Assembly: GCA_950022295.1 (NCBI GenBank)
Contig: OX465601.1
Span: forward strand, 173,045,501-173,109,500
Length of the DNA: 64,000 bases
Reading direction: 5' to 3'
Source: Bromus sterilis
Lineage: Eukaryota > Streptophyta > Magnoliopsida > Poales > Poaceae
The notes under the pieces were generated by a model that saw only the letters and a program-made list of their open reading frames with translations, searched no databases and was not told the DNA's origin. The position numbers and the translations under genes were made by a program. Every line of letters starts with the position of its first letter. Positions within the stretch are counted from its first letter, which is position 1. This document shows positions 10,601 through 21,800 of this stretch, in pieces.

Positions 10601-11000
10601 GCCCTTAGATGTGCGCAGCTTGGGGCATTGCGATGCGATTGTTCGTGACTCTATCACGTGCACATTTTGTTGTATAATCGAGCCCGCCCTAGACCCCAAC
10701 TAAGTGATCGGGTTGGAGTCTGTTTATGTAAGGGTTATGATTCAATCGATAACATGGTTGAGGCGACTTGTCTATGAATATGGGATTTCACCACCCATAA
10801 TCATTTAGACTTGTGAGCGGGCGACGAGGACCCATCTCAGTTGATCATCCGCCCTGGATGGGATGCCCCTCACGTACGATGCTTTCTGAGAGTGTTCTGT
10901 GCTTGGCCTTGTCTGCTTAGACAAGTGGGTACGGCTCTCGGCTCTCTCCATGTGATTGAGTTTTGATTGGAATTACATATGCATATTGCGGGTCCCGACA
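7646..11000 (+). repeat. 5'-truncated gypsy LTR of the A family (probable 3' LTR of element H)
   Basis: Plus-strand LTR ending GGGTCCCGACA at 11000, as in element A. From about 8400 it matches copy F (51190-52060, 63746-64000) and the reverse complement of both A LTRs. It begins inside the GC-rich middle (7646-8420); the expected TGTCACAACCCC start is missing. It holds a TATA box (9066-9074) and the 12-bp palindrome CTATTCGAATAG at 9863-9874. Because H is on the same strand and of the same family, this is best read as the 3' LTR of H joined to the copia remnant by a deletion. Many short ORFs in 7700-8400 are GC-driven and not genes. Confidence 0.82.
9066..9074 (+). promoter_or_regulatory. TATA box of the A-family LTR
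   Basis: CTATAAAAT followed by CCCAATTCCC. The same site is present in copy F at 51819-51827. In element A the corresponding position reads CGATAAAAT on the minus strand (31221-31230 in the left LTR). Confidence 0.5.
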
Positions 11001-11734
11001 GGTGCACCACTCGTGGACATCCTCAACAACCGCGGAGCGACCGGACGAGTCACCGAGTGGAACATCGAGCTCAGTCCGCGGGACCTACAGTTCAAGTATC
11101 CAACAACAATCAAGGCCCAAGTACTCCCAGACTTCCTGGTCGAGTGGACAGAGGTCCAAACACCACACCCCCAGATCTGTCCAACTCGTGGATGATGTTC
11201 TTCGACGGGACCAAAAGACAGCAAGGAGCCGAAGCAGGTGTCGTACTAGTCTCCCCCAAAGGAACGAAGCTCAGATATGTTCTCCATATCAACTGTAGCA
11301 ACGCCTCTAACAACGAAGCAGAGTACGAGGCACTACTCCACGGCATGCGCATGGCCAAAACGTGCGGTGTCACTCTCCTTTCAATCTTCGGCGACTCCAA
11401 CCTCGTTGTCCAACAAGCAATGACAGACCGCGACGCAGTCACAGACAACATGGAGGCCTATCAGAAGCTCCACAACACACTGGAGGGAGGTTTCGACGGC
11501 TGCGAGCTTAACTATGTCTCTAGAGCAAACAACACGGAGGCAGACGAGCTCGCAAACATTGGCTCAACTCGAGGACCAGTACCACCAGGCGTATTCCTCG
11601 CGAGCATCAGCCAGAGATCAATCAAAATAAAGGCAGCGACACCCGAGGCAGCCACAGATGACGACAACACAAGAGAACCGAGACAGGTAGAAGCTGCGAG
11701 TCCAGCCGATGACACCAAGAACCAAGTAGTCTAA
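11001..11734 (+). pseudogene. Tat-type RNase H (element D)
   Basis: The start (LVDILNNRGATGRVTEWNIE) is read in one frame, and the catalytic part from about 11190 in another, so there is a frameshift near 11150-11190. The RNase H carries the acidic residues in MMFFDGTKRQQG, NNEAEYEALLHG, FGDSNLVV and TEADELANI, all in order. It removes the RNA strand after minus-strand synthesis. The frame stops at 11734 before the integrase. The part upstream of 11001 is replaced by an unrelated LTR. Confidence 0.88.
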
Positions 11735-13001
11735 ATCACAGATCCAACCGCACTCGAAGGCCCATCTTGCGCAAAACCGTTCCTCCGATTCCTAATCTAA
11801 GGCACTCTACCACAAGACGTCGTAGAAGCCCGACGCATCAGTCGACGATCCAAAGCATTCACAGTAATCAACAGACAGCTCTACAAGCGCAGTATCTCCC
11901 AGATACTTCGAAAGTGCATCGACGAAGAAAACGGCAAAGCCCTATTGCTCGAAATCCACGAGGGCACCTGTAGGCACCATGCGAGTAGTCGTGTGCTCGT
12001 GTCAAAATCATTTCGAGCAGGGTTTTATTGGCCCACCGTCATGAAAAACGCGGAATACATTGTGTGGCGCTGCATTGCTTGCCAAAAGTTCGCCAGCAGA
12101 CCACATGCTACAACGTCAAAACTCAAAACCATATCACTTTCCTAGTCGTTTGCCACGTGGGGACTCGACATGGTGGGCCCACTCAAGAAATCCTCAAAAG
12201 GAGGCCGAACACACTGCTGGTAGCAGTCGACAAGTTCACCAAGTAGATCGAGGAAGTGCCAATCACCAGCTCAACAGCCCTCACAGCAGTCAACTTCATC
12301 AAGTCAATCATCTTCAGGTTTGGCGTACCACAAAACATCATCACAGATAATGGTACAAACTTCACAGCAGAAGAATTCCAGAACTTTTTTCATGAATTGG
12401 GCATCAAAATCAACTACGCATCAGTCGCGCACCCGCAGTCCAATGGCCAGGTGGAAAAGGCAAACGACCTAGTATGCGGAGGAATAAAAAAGCGGCTCCT
12501 CGCACCACTCGAGCAAGCCGCAGGCAATTGGGTAGAAGAACTCCCCGCGGTATTGTGGAGCTTGCGCACTACCCCAAACACCTCGACCCAGTACACACCT
12601 TTCTTCATGGTATATGGGGCAGAGGCAGTGCTGCCACACGACCTAAAATTTGGCGCACCCCAGATCTCGGGATATGAAGAAGAGGAAGCAGAAGAAGCAT
12701 TGCAAGATGACAAGGACACCGCAGACGAAGTGAGAGATGCAGCCCTAGCAAGGTCAGAAGGGTACCAGGAAAGGCTACGTACCTACCAAAGCAGCCGTCT
12801 ACGAACCAGAACTTTCGACAAAGGAAACCTCATCCTGCGGCTAATACAAGAAAAAGTACACAAGCTTGCCCCACAATGGGAAGGAACGTTCATAGTTTCG
12901 GAAGTCATAGGAGGGTCGCCTACAGGTTGAAGAACCCGAGGACTGACGAGGACGTGGGAAATCCATGGAACGTACCGAATCTTCGCCTGTTCTACCCATA
13001 G
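11735..13001 (+). pseudogene. Tat-type integrase (element D), frameshifted
   Basis: The zinc-binding HHCC domain lies near 11950-12100 (HEGTCRHH, then CIACQKF). The catalytic core follows, with Asp in LDMVGPL, Asp in IITDNGTNFTAEEF and Glu in PQSNGQVEKAN, a complete D,D,E triad by eye. The gene is broken by TAG at about 12146, TAG in place of Trp at about 12246 (DKFTK then stop), and a shift near 12910-12930. The polyprotein would end NPWNVPNLRLFYP with TAG at 12999-13001. Integrase inserts the cDNA copy into the genome. Confidence 0.9.
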
Positions 13002-13080
13002 TCCTCAAGGCACTACCATTCAAACATCGATCGGCAACCCATGTAACTATATGAAGCAATAAAATGATATTGTCCAAATA

Positions 13081-13452
13081 CCACCACTTAAAAGCATTCG
13101 GGGGCTTGAGCATAAACTCCCCCCGAGAGACTCTATCCTCGCTCATGCGACTACTACTTAAAAGCACTCGGGGGCTTGAGCATAAACTCCCCCCGAGAGA
13201 CGCTATCCTCGCTCATGCGACTACTACTTAAAAGCACTCGGGGGCTTGAGCATAAACTCCCCCCGAGAGACGCTATCCTTGCTCATGCGACTACTACTTA
13301 AAAGCACTCGGGGGCTTCAACATAAACTCCCCCTGAGAGATGCTATGTTCGCTCATGCTACTACTACTTAAAAACACTCGGGGGCTCGAGCATAAACTCC
13401 TCCCGAGAGACACTATCCTTGCCTGCACGACTATCTCTTAAAAATGCTCGGA
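13081..13452 (+). repeat. 70-bp tandem array carrying PPT-like hairpins (element D)
   Basis: Five full units and a degenerate sixth, with an exact period of 70 bp (the TTAAAAG mark recurs at about 13088, 13158, 13228, 13298, 13368 and 13438). Each unit contains CACTCGGGGGCT, identical or nearly so to the true PPT before the 3' LTR, then an inverted CCCCCCGAG, giving a stem of about 8 bp with a loop of about 16. Units diverge slightly toward the right. Confidence 0.92.
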
Positions 13453-13599
13453 GGCTCAAGTACTCCCGAGAGAAGCCATGCCAACACACAACCCCTCCCG
13501 AAAAACTCGGCAGACAGAACACAAAAACTAAGCAAGTTGGACGCAGGCCTCGACCAAAATGGAATAGTCTTCACCTAATCGCAAACGATCACCTAAAGA

Positions 13600-13765
13600 C
13601 TCGGGGCTACTCCCATCGGGAGCGCTGTCGCGCACCCGATGCAAAACGGGAACAAGCAAAAGAGCCGCAAAGGAAGCACATCACAGCCTACGTTCGACTC
13701 TACAACTCGAACGTAGCCTCGGGGACAACTCCCATCGGCAGCGCTGTCGCGCACCTGATGTAAAT
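13600..13765 (+). repeat. Spaced direct repeat in the 3' region of element D
   Basis: Two copies of about 46 bp (13600-13645 and 13717-13765) share ACTCCCATCGG, then CAGCGCTGTCGCGCACC or its variant, then TGAT. Each copy contains a short GC-rich palindrome. No coding sense is apparent; it is part of the non-coding 3' region of D. Confidence 0.7.
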
Positions 13766-13767
13766 CA

Positions 13768-14040
13768 TTCTCATTACAAGGAATCGAAGACAGTTCTCAT
13801 TACAAGGACTCGAGGACAGTTCTCACTACAAGGAATCGGAGATAGTTCTCATTAAAAGCACTGGAAGACAGTTCTCATTACAAGGACCTGATTACAAGGA
13901 CTCGAAGACAACTCTCATTACAAGGAATCGATTACAAGGACTGGAAGTCTAGTTCTCATTACCCGAAGACAATCCTCATTACATATTGACTTGCGGACCA
14001 CTTTCATTACAAAAAGATTAGAGAACTAGACTAGTTACAA
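13768..14040 (+). repeat. 26-bp degenerate tandem repeat (element D)
   Basis: The unit is TTCTCATTACAAGG followed by AATCGAAGACAG. The first three copies are spaced exactly 26 bp; later copies are shortened or partly duplicated. No gene lies here. Confidence 0.85.
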
Positions 14041-14201
14041 AAGGACACAAGCAGGCCGAAGGATTACAACACCAATCATCCCAAGGAATTACGACTTTTA
14101 CATGTGTGCCAATGCTGAGATAATTGGTACTGGCGGCGAGAATCACCACAGACAAAGTATAACCTAAGCCCAAGGAGATGCAGTTCTACAAGGTGCCTCG
14201 C

Positions 14202-14774
14202 CTAGTTGACGCCGAGCTCCCCCTCAGAACTAGAGGAGAAAGCACCAGCACCCGAGGAGTCGCCAGAAGTCGAAGCCGTTGGAGAGACACGAGAAGGACT
14301 CCTCGACCCGGCAGAACTTTTGCTGCTCGTTTCCTGCCAGAACGGATCCAGACGGTTGGCGCTAGGATCAAAGGCACGAACGGTGAGGGTGTCTTCACCA
14401 TCAAATCGACAGCAAAGACTGTCCCCATCACGTAAGTTCAAGCGCCAAGAGAAGGACTTCCAACCAGATCCATGAAAAATCAAACTGGAGCTGTGCAGTT
14501 CCAGCTCCACCCAAGAAGGAGACCGCACACAGCCCTGGAGCCAAAGCAGTAGACCCCTCAGGTTGAGTTCAGAAACAATGGAAGAAAAGGAAGACGGAAG
14601 TGGAATCCGAGAAGCAGTTCGGCCCCGAACACGCAAAAGGAAATTGTAATGCCAAAAACCCTCCTCTATAGAAGAGGAGGAGGGCGACGACGTCGTCCCA
14701 CGACGGCCACCACGTGAAGAACAAGGTGTGCAGGTGCCACGGCTAGACGCACCAACGCCGCGCTTAGGCACCAT
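14202..14774 (-). CDS. Antisense ORF in a Tat element, B3-like DNA-binding protein
   Basis: 190-residue intact ORF on the strand opposite to D pol, between integrase and 3' LTR. ATG at 14774; residues 1-35 are Arg/Gly/Ser-rich and basic. Residues about 40-150 read like a plant B3 domain: FWHYNFLL, then RIPLPSSFSSIV, a WVELEL strand, GSGWKSFSWR, LNLRDGDSLCCRFDGED, then VRAFDP. The GW..F and L..GD signatures are the conserved core of the second half of B3. The C-terminus is Ser-rich and acidic. A TATA box sits 65-73 bp upstream. Extra antisense ORFs are known in Tat elements (for example maize Grande). The frame is open although D pol is broken several times, which could mean selection or chance. 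The B3 assignment is by eye. Confidence 0.65.
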   Translation of the reverse strand: MVPKRGVGASSRGTCTPCSSRGGRRGTTSSPSSSSIEEGFWHYNFLLRVRGRTASRIPLPSSFSSIVSELNLRGLLLWLQGCVRSPSWVELELHSSSLIFHGSGWKSFSWRLNLRDGDSLCCRFDGEDTLTVRAFDPSANRLDPFWQETSSKSSAGSRSPSRVSPTASTSGDSSGAGAFSSSSEGELGVN

Positions 14775-14838
14775 CAGAAGAAGAAGAGGAGCAAGATGAG
14801 CAAAGGAAGAGTGCCAGTGCTAGCTAGAGAGAAGGGGT

Positions 14839-14847
14839 TATTTATAG
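14839..14847 (-). promoter_or_regulatory. TATA box of the antisense B3-like ORF
   Basis: Minus-strand CTATAAATA, followed by a C/T-rich leader and the ATG at 14774. The distance fits a start of transcription near 14810 and a leader of about 36 nt. Function is inferred from position. Confidence 0.55.
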
Positions 14848-16154
14848 CACAAACCCAGGGGCGCACCAGAAAGAATATGCAGAAGCCCAGGCGGCGCTGG
14901 CATTAATTCAAAGACCAAGCGTGGTGGACGCTATGAATTACAAGGCAAAGATGCTTTCACACGGGCGATACTGTTTGCAGGACGCGTCAAAACTTGCGCG
15001 TTTTCAATGCATGCATCGGTAACTCAACAGGAAGCTGCAGCACGCTATCCAGGCCATCATTATGACCGGTCAGGAGACGTGACGGTTCAAGGATGACGCC
15101 TCTTTGATGATCATTCAAAGAACGTATCACCACTCTTCTTGCCACAGAGATAAAAAAAGATGCAATACAAAACCAACATAGCTTGTGAGGATTACCTATC
15201 CCTTGGTACAAATACATTTTTTCCAAATACATTTTACTCCCAGCGGGAGCAGTCTCAGGTGCTCCCTCACCTAGAAGATGAAGACGTGCTCGAGTGATCA
15301 CTCGCATCTACAGAGTTTCGGGTGCTCCCTCACCTAGAATACAAAGATGCGCTCGAGTAACCGCTCGCGCTCACAGAGTTTAGCGTGCTCCCTCACCCAG
15401 AAAGCGAAACTGCACTCGCAGGACCACTCATATCAGCGAAATCAATGCAACTATGAAGTTTAGGTGCTCACTCACCCTGCTAATAAAGATTGTTCGAGTA
15501 ACTACTCGCAAAATCTTAGCGGATCGAACTACTCGCGCACTCGATGACAGTCCGAGTGGGTGCTTTCCTATATGACTCCTCCCCTAAGCGCTCAAAAGCT
15601 CCGCGAGCGACTACTAACAGCTCGCTTGATTGTTTATTCCAAGTGGGTGCATCGCTATCCAGGCTCCGCGCCTCTACAAAAACAAACCTGTACCTGGGTT
15701 ACGACACACTGTGCCCAGATGCCACGCAAGCTTAGCGTGTAGGTAAGACCCCGCTGCGCAGAACGGCCGGGCCGGGACTTGCCAGAGAGCGACTTCACTC
15801 CCAATCTTTTCCATGCGCCCGCATGATAGAAAGAGCCGAGCGGACGCGCTCAGGCTATTACTCGGACTGGCAGCAACTGATCCTATAAGACCTGCAGCGG
15901 CATGACTTTGCTAGACACCAGTGTTCGAAGCAAATGTCGAGGGACGTGAGCTTGATCGGGCTACTGCGGTATTAGCCACCAACGCTATTCACCAAGGCTC
16001 GACCAGTCGACACCTTCGGCCCTTTCAGCTTAGCATTCCCTCAAAACAGGTATTGTCATGGCTCAAAACTGCCAGCGACCCGCAGCTATGCTGCACATAC
16101 GACTATAAATCAATGATGAGTTTCAGTCCCTACGCGACTCTTCAAGTCCCCCAG
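14848..16154 (+). other. Non-coding 3' region of element D with a degenerate 63-bp repeat
   Basis: No credible gene. Between 15257 and 15520 a motif beginning GTGCTCCCTCACC recurs at 15259, 15322, 15385 and 15464 (spacings 63, 63 and 79), each followed by a CTCGAGTA-like or CTCGCA-like block. The rest is plain Tat-element 3' sequence running to the PPT. Several ORFs of 60-106 codons on both strands have no recognisable domain. Confidence 0.6.
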
Positions 16155-16169
16155 GCACTCGGGGGCTAC
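16155..16169 (+). other. Polypurine tract of element D
   Basis: GCACTCGGGGGCTAC directly before the 3' LTR start TGACGAGGGG. It primes plus-strand DNA synthesis. The core CACTCGGGGGCT is the same as in the 70-bp tandem units at 13081-13452. Confidence 0.85.
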
Positions 16170-16613
16170 TGACGAGGGGGTGACCCCACGATTCCTACAC
16201 GTGAGGATACCTGGTGTGTGTGAAGACCGAAGGCCCGCCAGGAACGCCGATGGCCCCATAGCTGACCCATCCTAAAGCGCCGACGTAGGAGTCCGCGACC
16301 ATATGGAAGGCACAACTTGACGTGTAATGCAAGATTAGAGTTAGGGAATTATCTTTGTAACCTAGGGCGGACTCTCCGGGACCTAGCTTAGTATATAAGG
16401 GCTAGGAGGGGAGATGTCTCGATCATACAGTATCCAATCTATACCCCTGGTCTTGCGAGAACTCGATTTGGCCTCCTTTGTAATCGCCCCCTCAAGCAAT
16501 AATATCGAGTACGAAGTGCTTCTCCTGTTAGCCGACGAGTATCGTCCAACCTGTCCTTCTATGACTAACCCAGGGTCCCTGACCATGGGATTTGCCGGGG
16601 CTGATCCGCGTCA
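16170..16613 (+). repeat. 3' LTR of element D
   Basis: 444 bp with TGACG at the start and CGTCA at the end (5-bp terminal inverted repeat). TATA box AGTATATAAGG at 16390-16400. The 3' boundary is set by the CGTCA end and by the change to GC-rich E sequence; with no second LTR in the window it remains provisional. Confidence 0.75.
16390..16400 (+). promoter_or_regulatory. TATA box in the LTR of element D
   Basis: AGTATATAAGG about 220 bp into the LTR, a normal place for the pol II promoter of a short-LTR gypsy element. Confidence 0.6.
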
Positions 16614-18876
16614 CGACCTGTGCAGTAGACTCGCCACCATCGTCTTCGTCTTCGAGTGCACGGGCTCGAGCTGGAACGCACCAGGGGCGACGCCATCGTC
16701 ATCGCCGTCTTCCACAGCCGCCGTGATCGCCGAGCAATTCATGCTGCCTCACGCCTCCATCTAGCTCACTGCCAACCCCTACGAGCTCCTAGTGAGCATT
16801 CTCACTGTGGCCAACTCCTCGTCGTTGCCCGATAAGCCCGTAGCCAAAACCCCGTTTTGACTTGCTCCGGCCACCGCCGCGATTGTCGTAGCCGCGCTCC
16901 CAAGCCCTCCTAGGTCGCGCAAATGACACCCGCATGCTCCCCGTGGACCATATGGTCGATCCCACCTCGCAGCACGTTCGATTTCCTCGCATGTAGCAAA
17001 GTACCATTGGAGCTGACCTGCCCGTCCGCCATTGTTGACCCTGAGATCATCCTGCTCGTCCCCGTCACTCTCCCCCACCCCAGTTCGACTCGCGCTGCTC
17101 TTCCCGATCGAATGGAACTGATCCCACGCCAAATGATGCACCACAGCGAGCAAACGGCCGAGCTCGCCGGAGTTGGTAGCCGCCGGCGAGTCCATGTGTC
17201 TCTGCCCGGTGGGCCCTCTCGGTCAGAAGTGTGATTAGTGATAAGTTGAGTCACTTACATGTGGGGACATGCCCTTTGATAATTAAGATGCGGTTAAATG
17301 AATAGAGAAACGGTTAAGTAATAACCCTGTGTCACTGACATATGGCCCCCACCCACTTAACTCTATGGTTAAAATTAACTAGAAAACTGTTGGGCTGACA
17401 TGTGGGACCCCACTATCAGTGTAGTTATTTAAAATGAATTAAAATAGATAAGTCTATGACAGCTGGGCCCCACTGATATTTAGATTTAATAAAACCATTT
17501 TATTAACTCAGTGTATGACATGTGGGACCCACTGGTCAGTAGGCCCCACTTGTCAGGTTTGACCTGGCCAAAGTCACAGTTTTGGATAATGTTGTATTTA
17601 AATATTAAAGAAATTACAAAAAATGAATTATATTGCTTTAAACTTTCAAAATCAATATCTTGTAAACCGTAAGTCAGATGGAAAAACTTTATACATGAGA
17701 ATTGATCAGAAAAATACAAAGAATACGAATACGATGTCTACTGGTCCACCACACCCCTCTAACATACCGCACATGCAACCGTCCCCCTCCGATTGCACTT
17801 TCGATAATCACCCGGACCTGGTAAATCATCCCCGCATGATTTTCCGATCCGCGCATTGCAACTAACACTGCGTTAGAACATTGTTAACCATGAATCCACC
17901 ATGTCATGCATATGTGATGCATCTTGCCTGCTTATATTTATTTTTTCTTCCCCCCTTCTTCTCCAGTAGACCCCTCTACTGCCGCCGTCGGCGCTGCTGG
18001 ATACGACTACGCCGTTGACAACTCTGCCCCTACCACCGAGCTTCCAGGCAAGCAGTGCCCCATCCCCTCTCCCAGATACCACCTATCTATCTATATTACT
18101 CTATTGCACTAGGCATGGCTGCTGCTACGTTACATTCATATTCAACTGCATAACCTGTTTTTGTCGCCCCTTGATATACCTGCCTTTATCCTATGCTGCC
18201 TAGTGTAACTTGCATTATACAGCAGTTGGCCCTCCGCATTGTTTAGATAGCGGGCCGTGATCTCTCGGGTGAGTCACGCGGAGTCTTTACAATACTGCAA
18301 CTACAACGGTATCGAGACCCGACACCTCTGAAGGACTTTAGTACGGCTAGACTCTACTAGCCGCACCAAGAGTGAGGTATCGAGGTAGCTCCTCATATTC
18401 CACTTTCGTTGTCGGCTCTGTCAAACCGTTAAGGTTCCTGAACCCCGATTGTCGGCAAGGTAAGTAGATGGGCGACCCAACGGTGCCCGCGAGAGGTATC
18501 ATCATCGGGAACGACAGGGAGGGCACTACCAATGTACCGGTGTGCTTGCCCCCTGTTCGTATTCCGTGAGAGTTACCCCCTCCACCATGAAAGTCGAGTG
18601 ACTCCCAGGTTTCTCGCGAGTTAAGGTAAGTAGACGGGATACCTCTAAGGGTACCCGTGAGTTCTGACGGGACGACTGACCAAGCTGCCACCATCTCCGG
18701 GTAATGGGATCTTGACCCTGCTGCTGTTCGTTGTCCGTTGTGTTACCCAGACGGGACAACGAAAACGGTTGTCTCGCGAAATAATAAAATACTAATGGAT
18801 CGGTGTCAGTGATCTGAGTGGCTTTATGATTATCTGCGCTACCTACACGCGGGAATTACGTGTATGGGCACCCCGG
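16614..18876 (+). repeat. Gypsy LTR remnant (E), left part
   Basis: A GC-rich block (16614-17230) followed by AT-rich DNA with repeated GACATGTGGGACCC/CCACTG phrases, the same plan as the long gypsy LTRs elsewhere in the window, but without close sequence identity to them. It is interrupted on the left by D and on the right by B (TSD CCCGG, 18872-18876). About 110 bp continue at 49852-49960. I see no gene; ORFs up to 138 codons in the GC block occur on both strands and look fortuitous. A short TCTATCTATCTATATTA run lies near 18085. Confidence 0.55.
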
Positions 18877-21800
18877 TGTATGGCCCCCGATGCGGTGCTA
18901 ACTCAAGTTAGCCGCTTTCGCGTCCGACCTGAGTTAGAAGCGCATAAAAGGCCACCGATGCACGACACTTGCACTCGTGTCGCTATCGGGTTTTCTAAAA
19001 CAAATATATGAACAAAGAATTTAACTAAGACATAAATATATCGTCCAGGGCATACAACGCCGCTGGTATTATTACATCATCTCAGGAGTCATAGAATCAA
19101 CATTTCAACAGGCAACATGCGGAAGACAAACACGACTGAGTACGGTCAAGATCCAAATGGCCCAAGGGAGGGATACACATAAATAAGTCCACCCACGGAT
19201 CGTATGAACCGAACTACAGGCCTCCGGGGTCGCCTCCATGAAATATCGTCCGGTGCTCGGGTCGAGATAGTAGTCCACTGCAGCGGCCGATCAGGCAAAA
19301 CAGTAAAGCAGAAAAGCAAACAGGGGTGAGATCATATGTCATTACAATATAACTAACTTTCTACAGTAAGGCAAGAATTGGACAGGTTGCAGCCGCACTA
19401 GCATATATAGTGGCTAATTGTTCTATCAGAAAAGAGGTGAGAACCAAGAAGTCACGTTGACATCGAGTCGTAAGTCTGCTATCCACCTACCTACGCAAGC
19501 ATAACACAACCATATTTCTCCCTCGGTCCCCCTGGACGAAGAAAGGCAACCAAGGCACTCACATAGTTCTCAGCTTTTTAACATGATTCCAGTTGATGTT
19601 ATTCTATGAACAGGACGTAGGTTCTGAGTCTTCCATAACTGCGGACACGGCTTTTCGAAAAGATTTAACCCTGCAGGGTTGTACCAACTACCCATTATAG
19701 GCTTCGCATGTACGCCCGGTTTCCACTTGGCTAGGTAAGCGCCTGAAACTCTGGAACATTAGAGTCCTTCTAACTAACAACACACAACTCCGGGTGGCCC
19801 CCGATGAGTCGACACCCAACTCAAAAGCCGGCCGCGCTCTTGAATCGGTTTCTACCGTCTGTCGCAGGTTTGGATAGCCGGTTAATCTCACATTAGACTG
19901 GGTCCTCAGCCGAACAAGGTGGGCCAGCCAAGAAACATGTCCTCCTGGCCCGGGGTGGTTTGTAAACAGCTTGGGTACCACGAACACACACACGTTGCAA
20001 ACGTAAATAAGCTCGGGCCACCACTAGAACTGTAGGAAGATAGGTAGGTAAGACAAGGGGGCCCATGGAACCCCACACACGATTAGGCACACTCAATCAC
20101 AGAACCAATACCCGGAACTCTGATCCTAGGTGACTCAAATGGAACAAAGCACCATGCGGGAACAGCCCAGCCTTCCATCTTACGTCGAATATAATTAACA
20201 TCAATTTAATAATAAATATCAACCAACTTCTTTAATAACCTGATATCCCAACCATAGCATAGGGTAAAGAAGCAAGTTTCCTACTCATACTAAGCAATGG
20301 CTGAGCAGCGGTAACATAGAAATACAATGTTTTGCTGGGATGTGGGGATCATGGCTATATGGGTTTAATTTATGGCATAAGTAAAGTGGATGGGATCAAA
20401 CAGCGTACTAGTCTACAGCTAGGCAAGTAGGTTGAAAATTATGAGGTAATGGTATAGATCTCCCCCTTGCCTGGATAGGTCATCGAAGTAGCACCCACTG
20501 GATCCTCGGGCTCGGTGTCGGAAATCTCCACGAAAGTCTCCTCGGCAGGCTCAGGTGCTAACGTAAAGTAACGGCAAGGAAAGGCACACAAGTATGCAAT
20601 GGGTGCAATGCACGAGCAAGGATGGTATGATCATGTTTATTAGACATGATGTGACCCTACCTAGTCAATTTTAAATGAAGGTGGTGACGGCACATCAACA
20701 AATTCATATGCAATTATTTACATTTGATGGCTTTGGTCTTAGCCCTAATTTTAGTGTAAGTAGCATGGCACCATGGCATGGCATGATTAATCAAAGCAAG
20801 TTAAGAAAAGTAAATGCAGCGTGAAATTAAAACATCGATTCCGGAGGCGGAGAAGTGTCGGTGAATTTGACTCTGGGAAGGTACAACAGAGAACAGGATC
20901 CAGTCACTTGCATATGACAATATGATAGTGACTGGTACAAGGTTGCAAAGGGTTCAAGATGACATGGAACAGAACTTGAATGAACAGATAAAAATGATCA
21001 ACATGCACTGAAGTTGAAAGGAACACAATGCAAAGGTCAAAGAATTTGAATGGTGAACAGAGCATGCACCATGCCCAATCTTGAGTTGTACAAAACAAAA
21101 AATGGACATCACCATTTGATTCCTTGAATCTTGCTGCCCCAAAAGCATATAAGACATGACCCCCTTTGAATTTACCAACACTGTGTGCAAATTCCAAAGC
21201 AACAGGGGCCTGAGTGCAAAACTGCACCACTTCATTCGTGGGAAATCCCAAATGTTAAAACCCATATCACCATGATGATCCTTAGGGAAAACTACCCCAA
21301 AACCATATATGGTATGCCCCATGTTGAAATCTTCAAAACAGATGCAAATTCAAAAGATTTAGGGGCACTCACCATGCTGGCTTCGGCGTCCCCGGCCCAG
21401 CTCACTCGCGAGCCTGGCCTGCTCCTCTCTCGCACGTCTGAACCCGTGCAGCACTGAAGAAAAGGCGACAGTGCATGAACCCGACACGGTGGCGACTTGC
21501 GACGGCGCTGGCCTCGACGGTGGGGCTCCGGCGTCTCATCTGCGGCTCGGAAACGCGAGAGGGCACCTCCGGCTACAGGTATATGCCCGCAGCTAAGATG
21601 GCGCCCTGGATCACTTTGTCCCCCTTCTCTGAACATTCACGGCGGCGACTGTACTGAAGGCCATCTCAAGAATGCCGCACGACGACTAACTCCGACGATG
21701 CTAGCCTCGCACACAGGGCTTCTCCGGCGACACTACGCGTTGCTACGCCCTCCTGGGACCTCCTGCTACGACCACAAATCTCGAGCCCTCGCCAGAGCGC

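Larger units (their letters stand above)
11001..16613 (+). mobile_element. Tat-type Ty3/gypsy retrotransposon (element D), 5' part missing
   Basis: Plus-strand remainder of a gypsy element: RNase H, integrase, a 3.2 kb region after pol with tandem repeats and an antisense ORF, a PPT and a 444-bp 3' LTR. The RNase H type (DG, NEAEYEALLHG and GDS motifs), the long post-pol region with repeats and the antisense gene are hallmarks of the Tat lineage (compare maize Grande and rice RIRE2). At 11001 it is broken by the A-family LTR, consistent with H having inserted in the D RNase H gene. At 16613 it ends in E sequence; the five bases CGACC after the LTR would be its target duplication. Confidence 0.85.

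Noticed and set aside
13081..13452. CRISPR-like array
   Set aside because: The units are contiguous tandem copies without unique spacers, within a plant retrotransposon.
14202..14435. Plus-strand ORFs of 81-89 codons opposite the B3-like ORF
   Set aside because: They are shadows of the longer minus-strand frame, with no domain.
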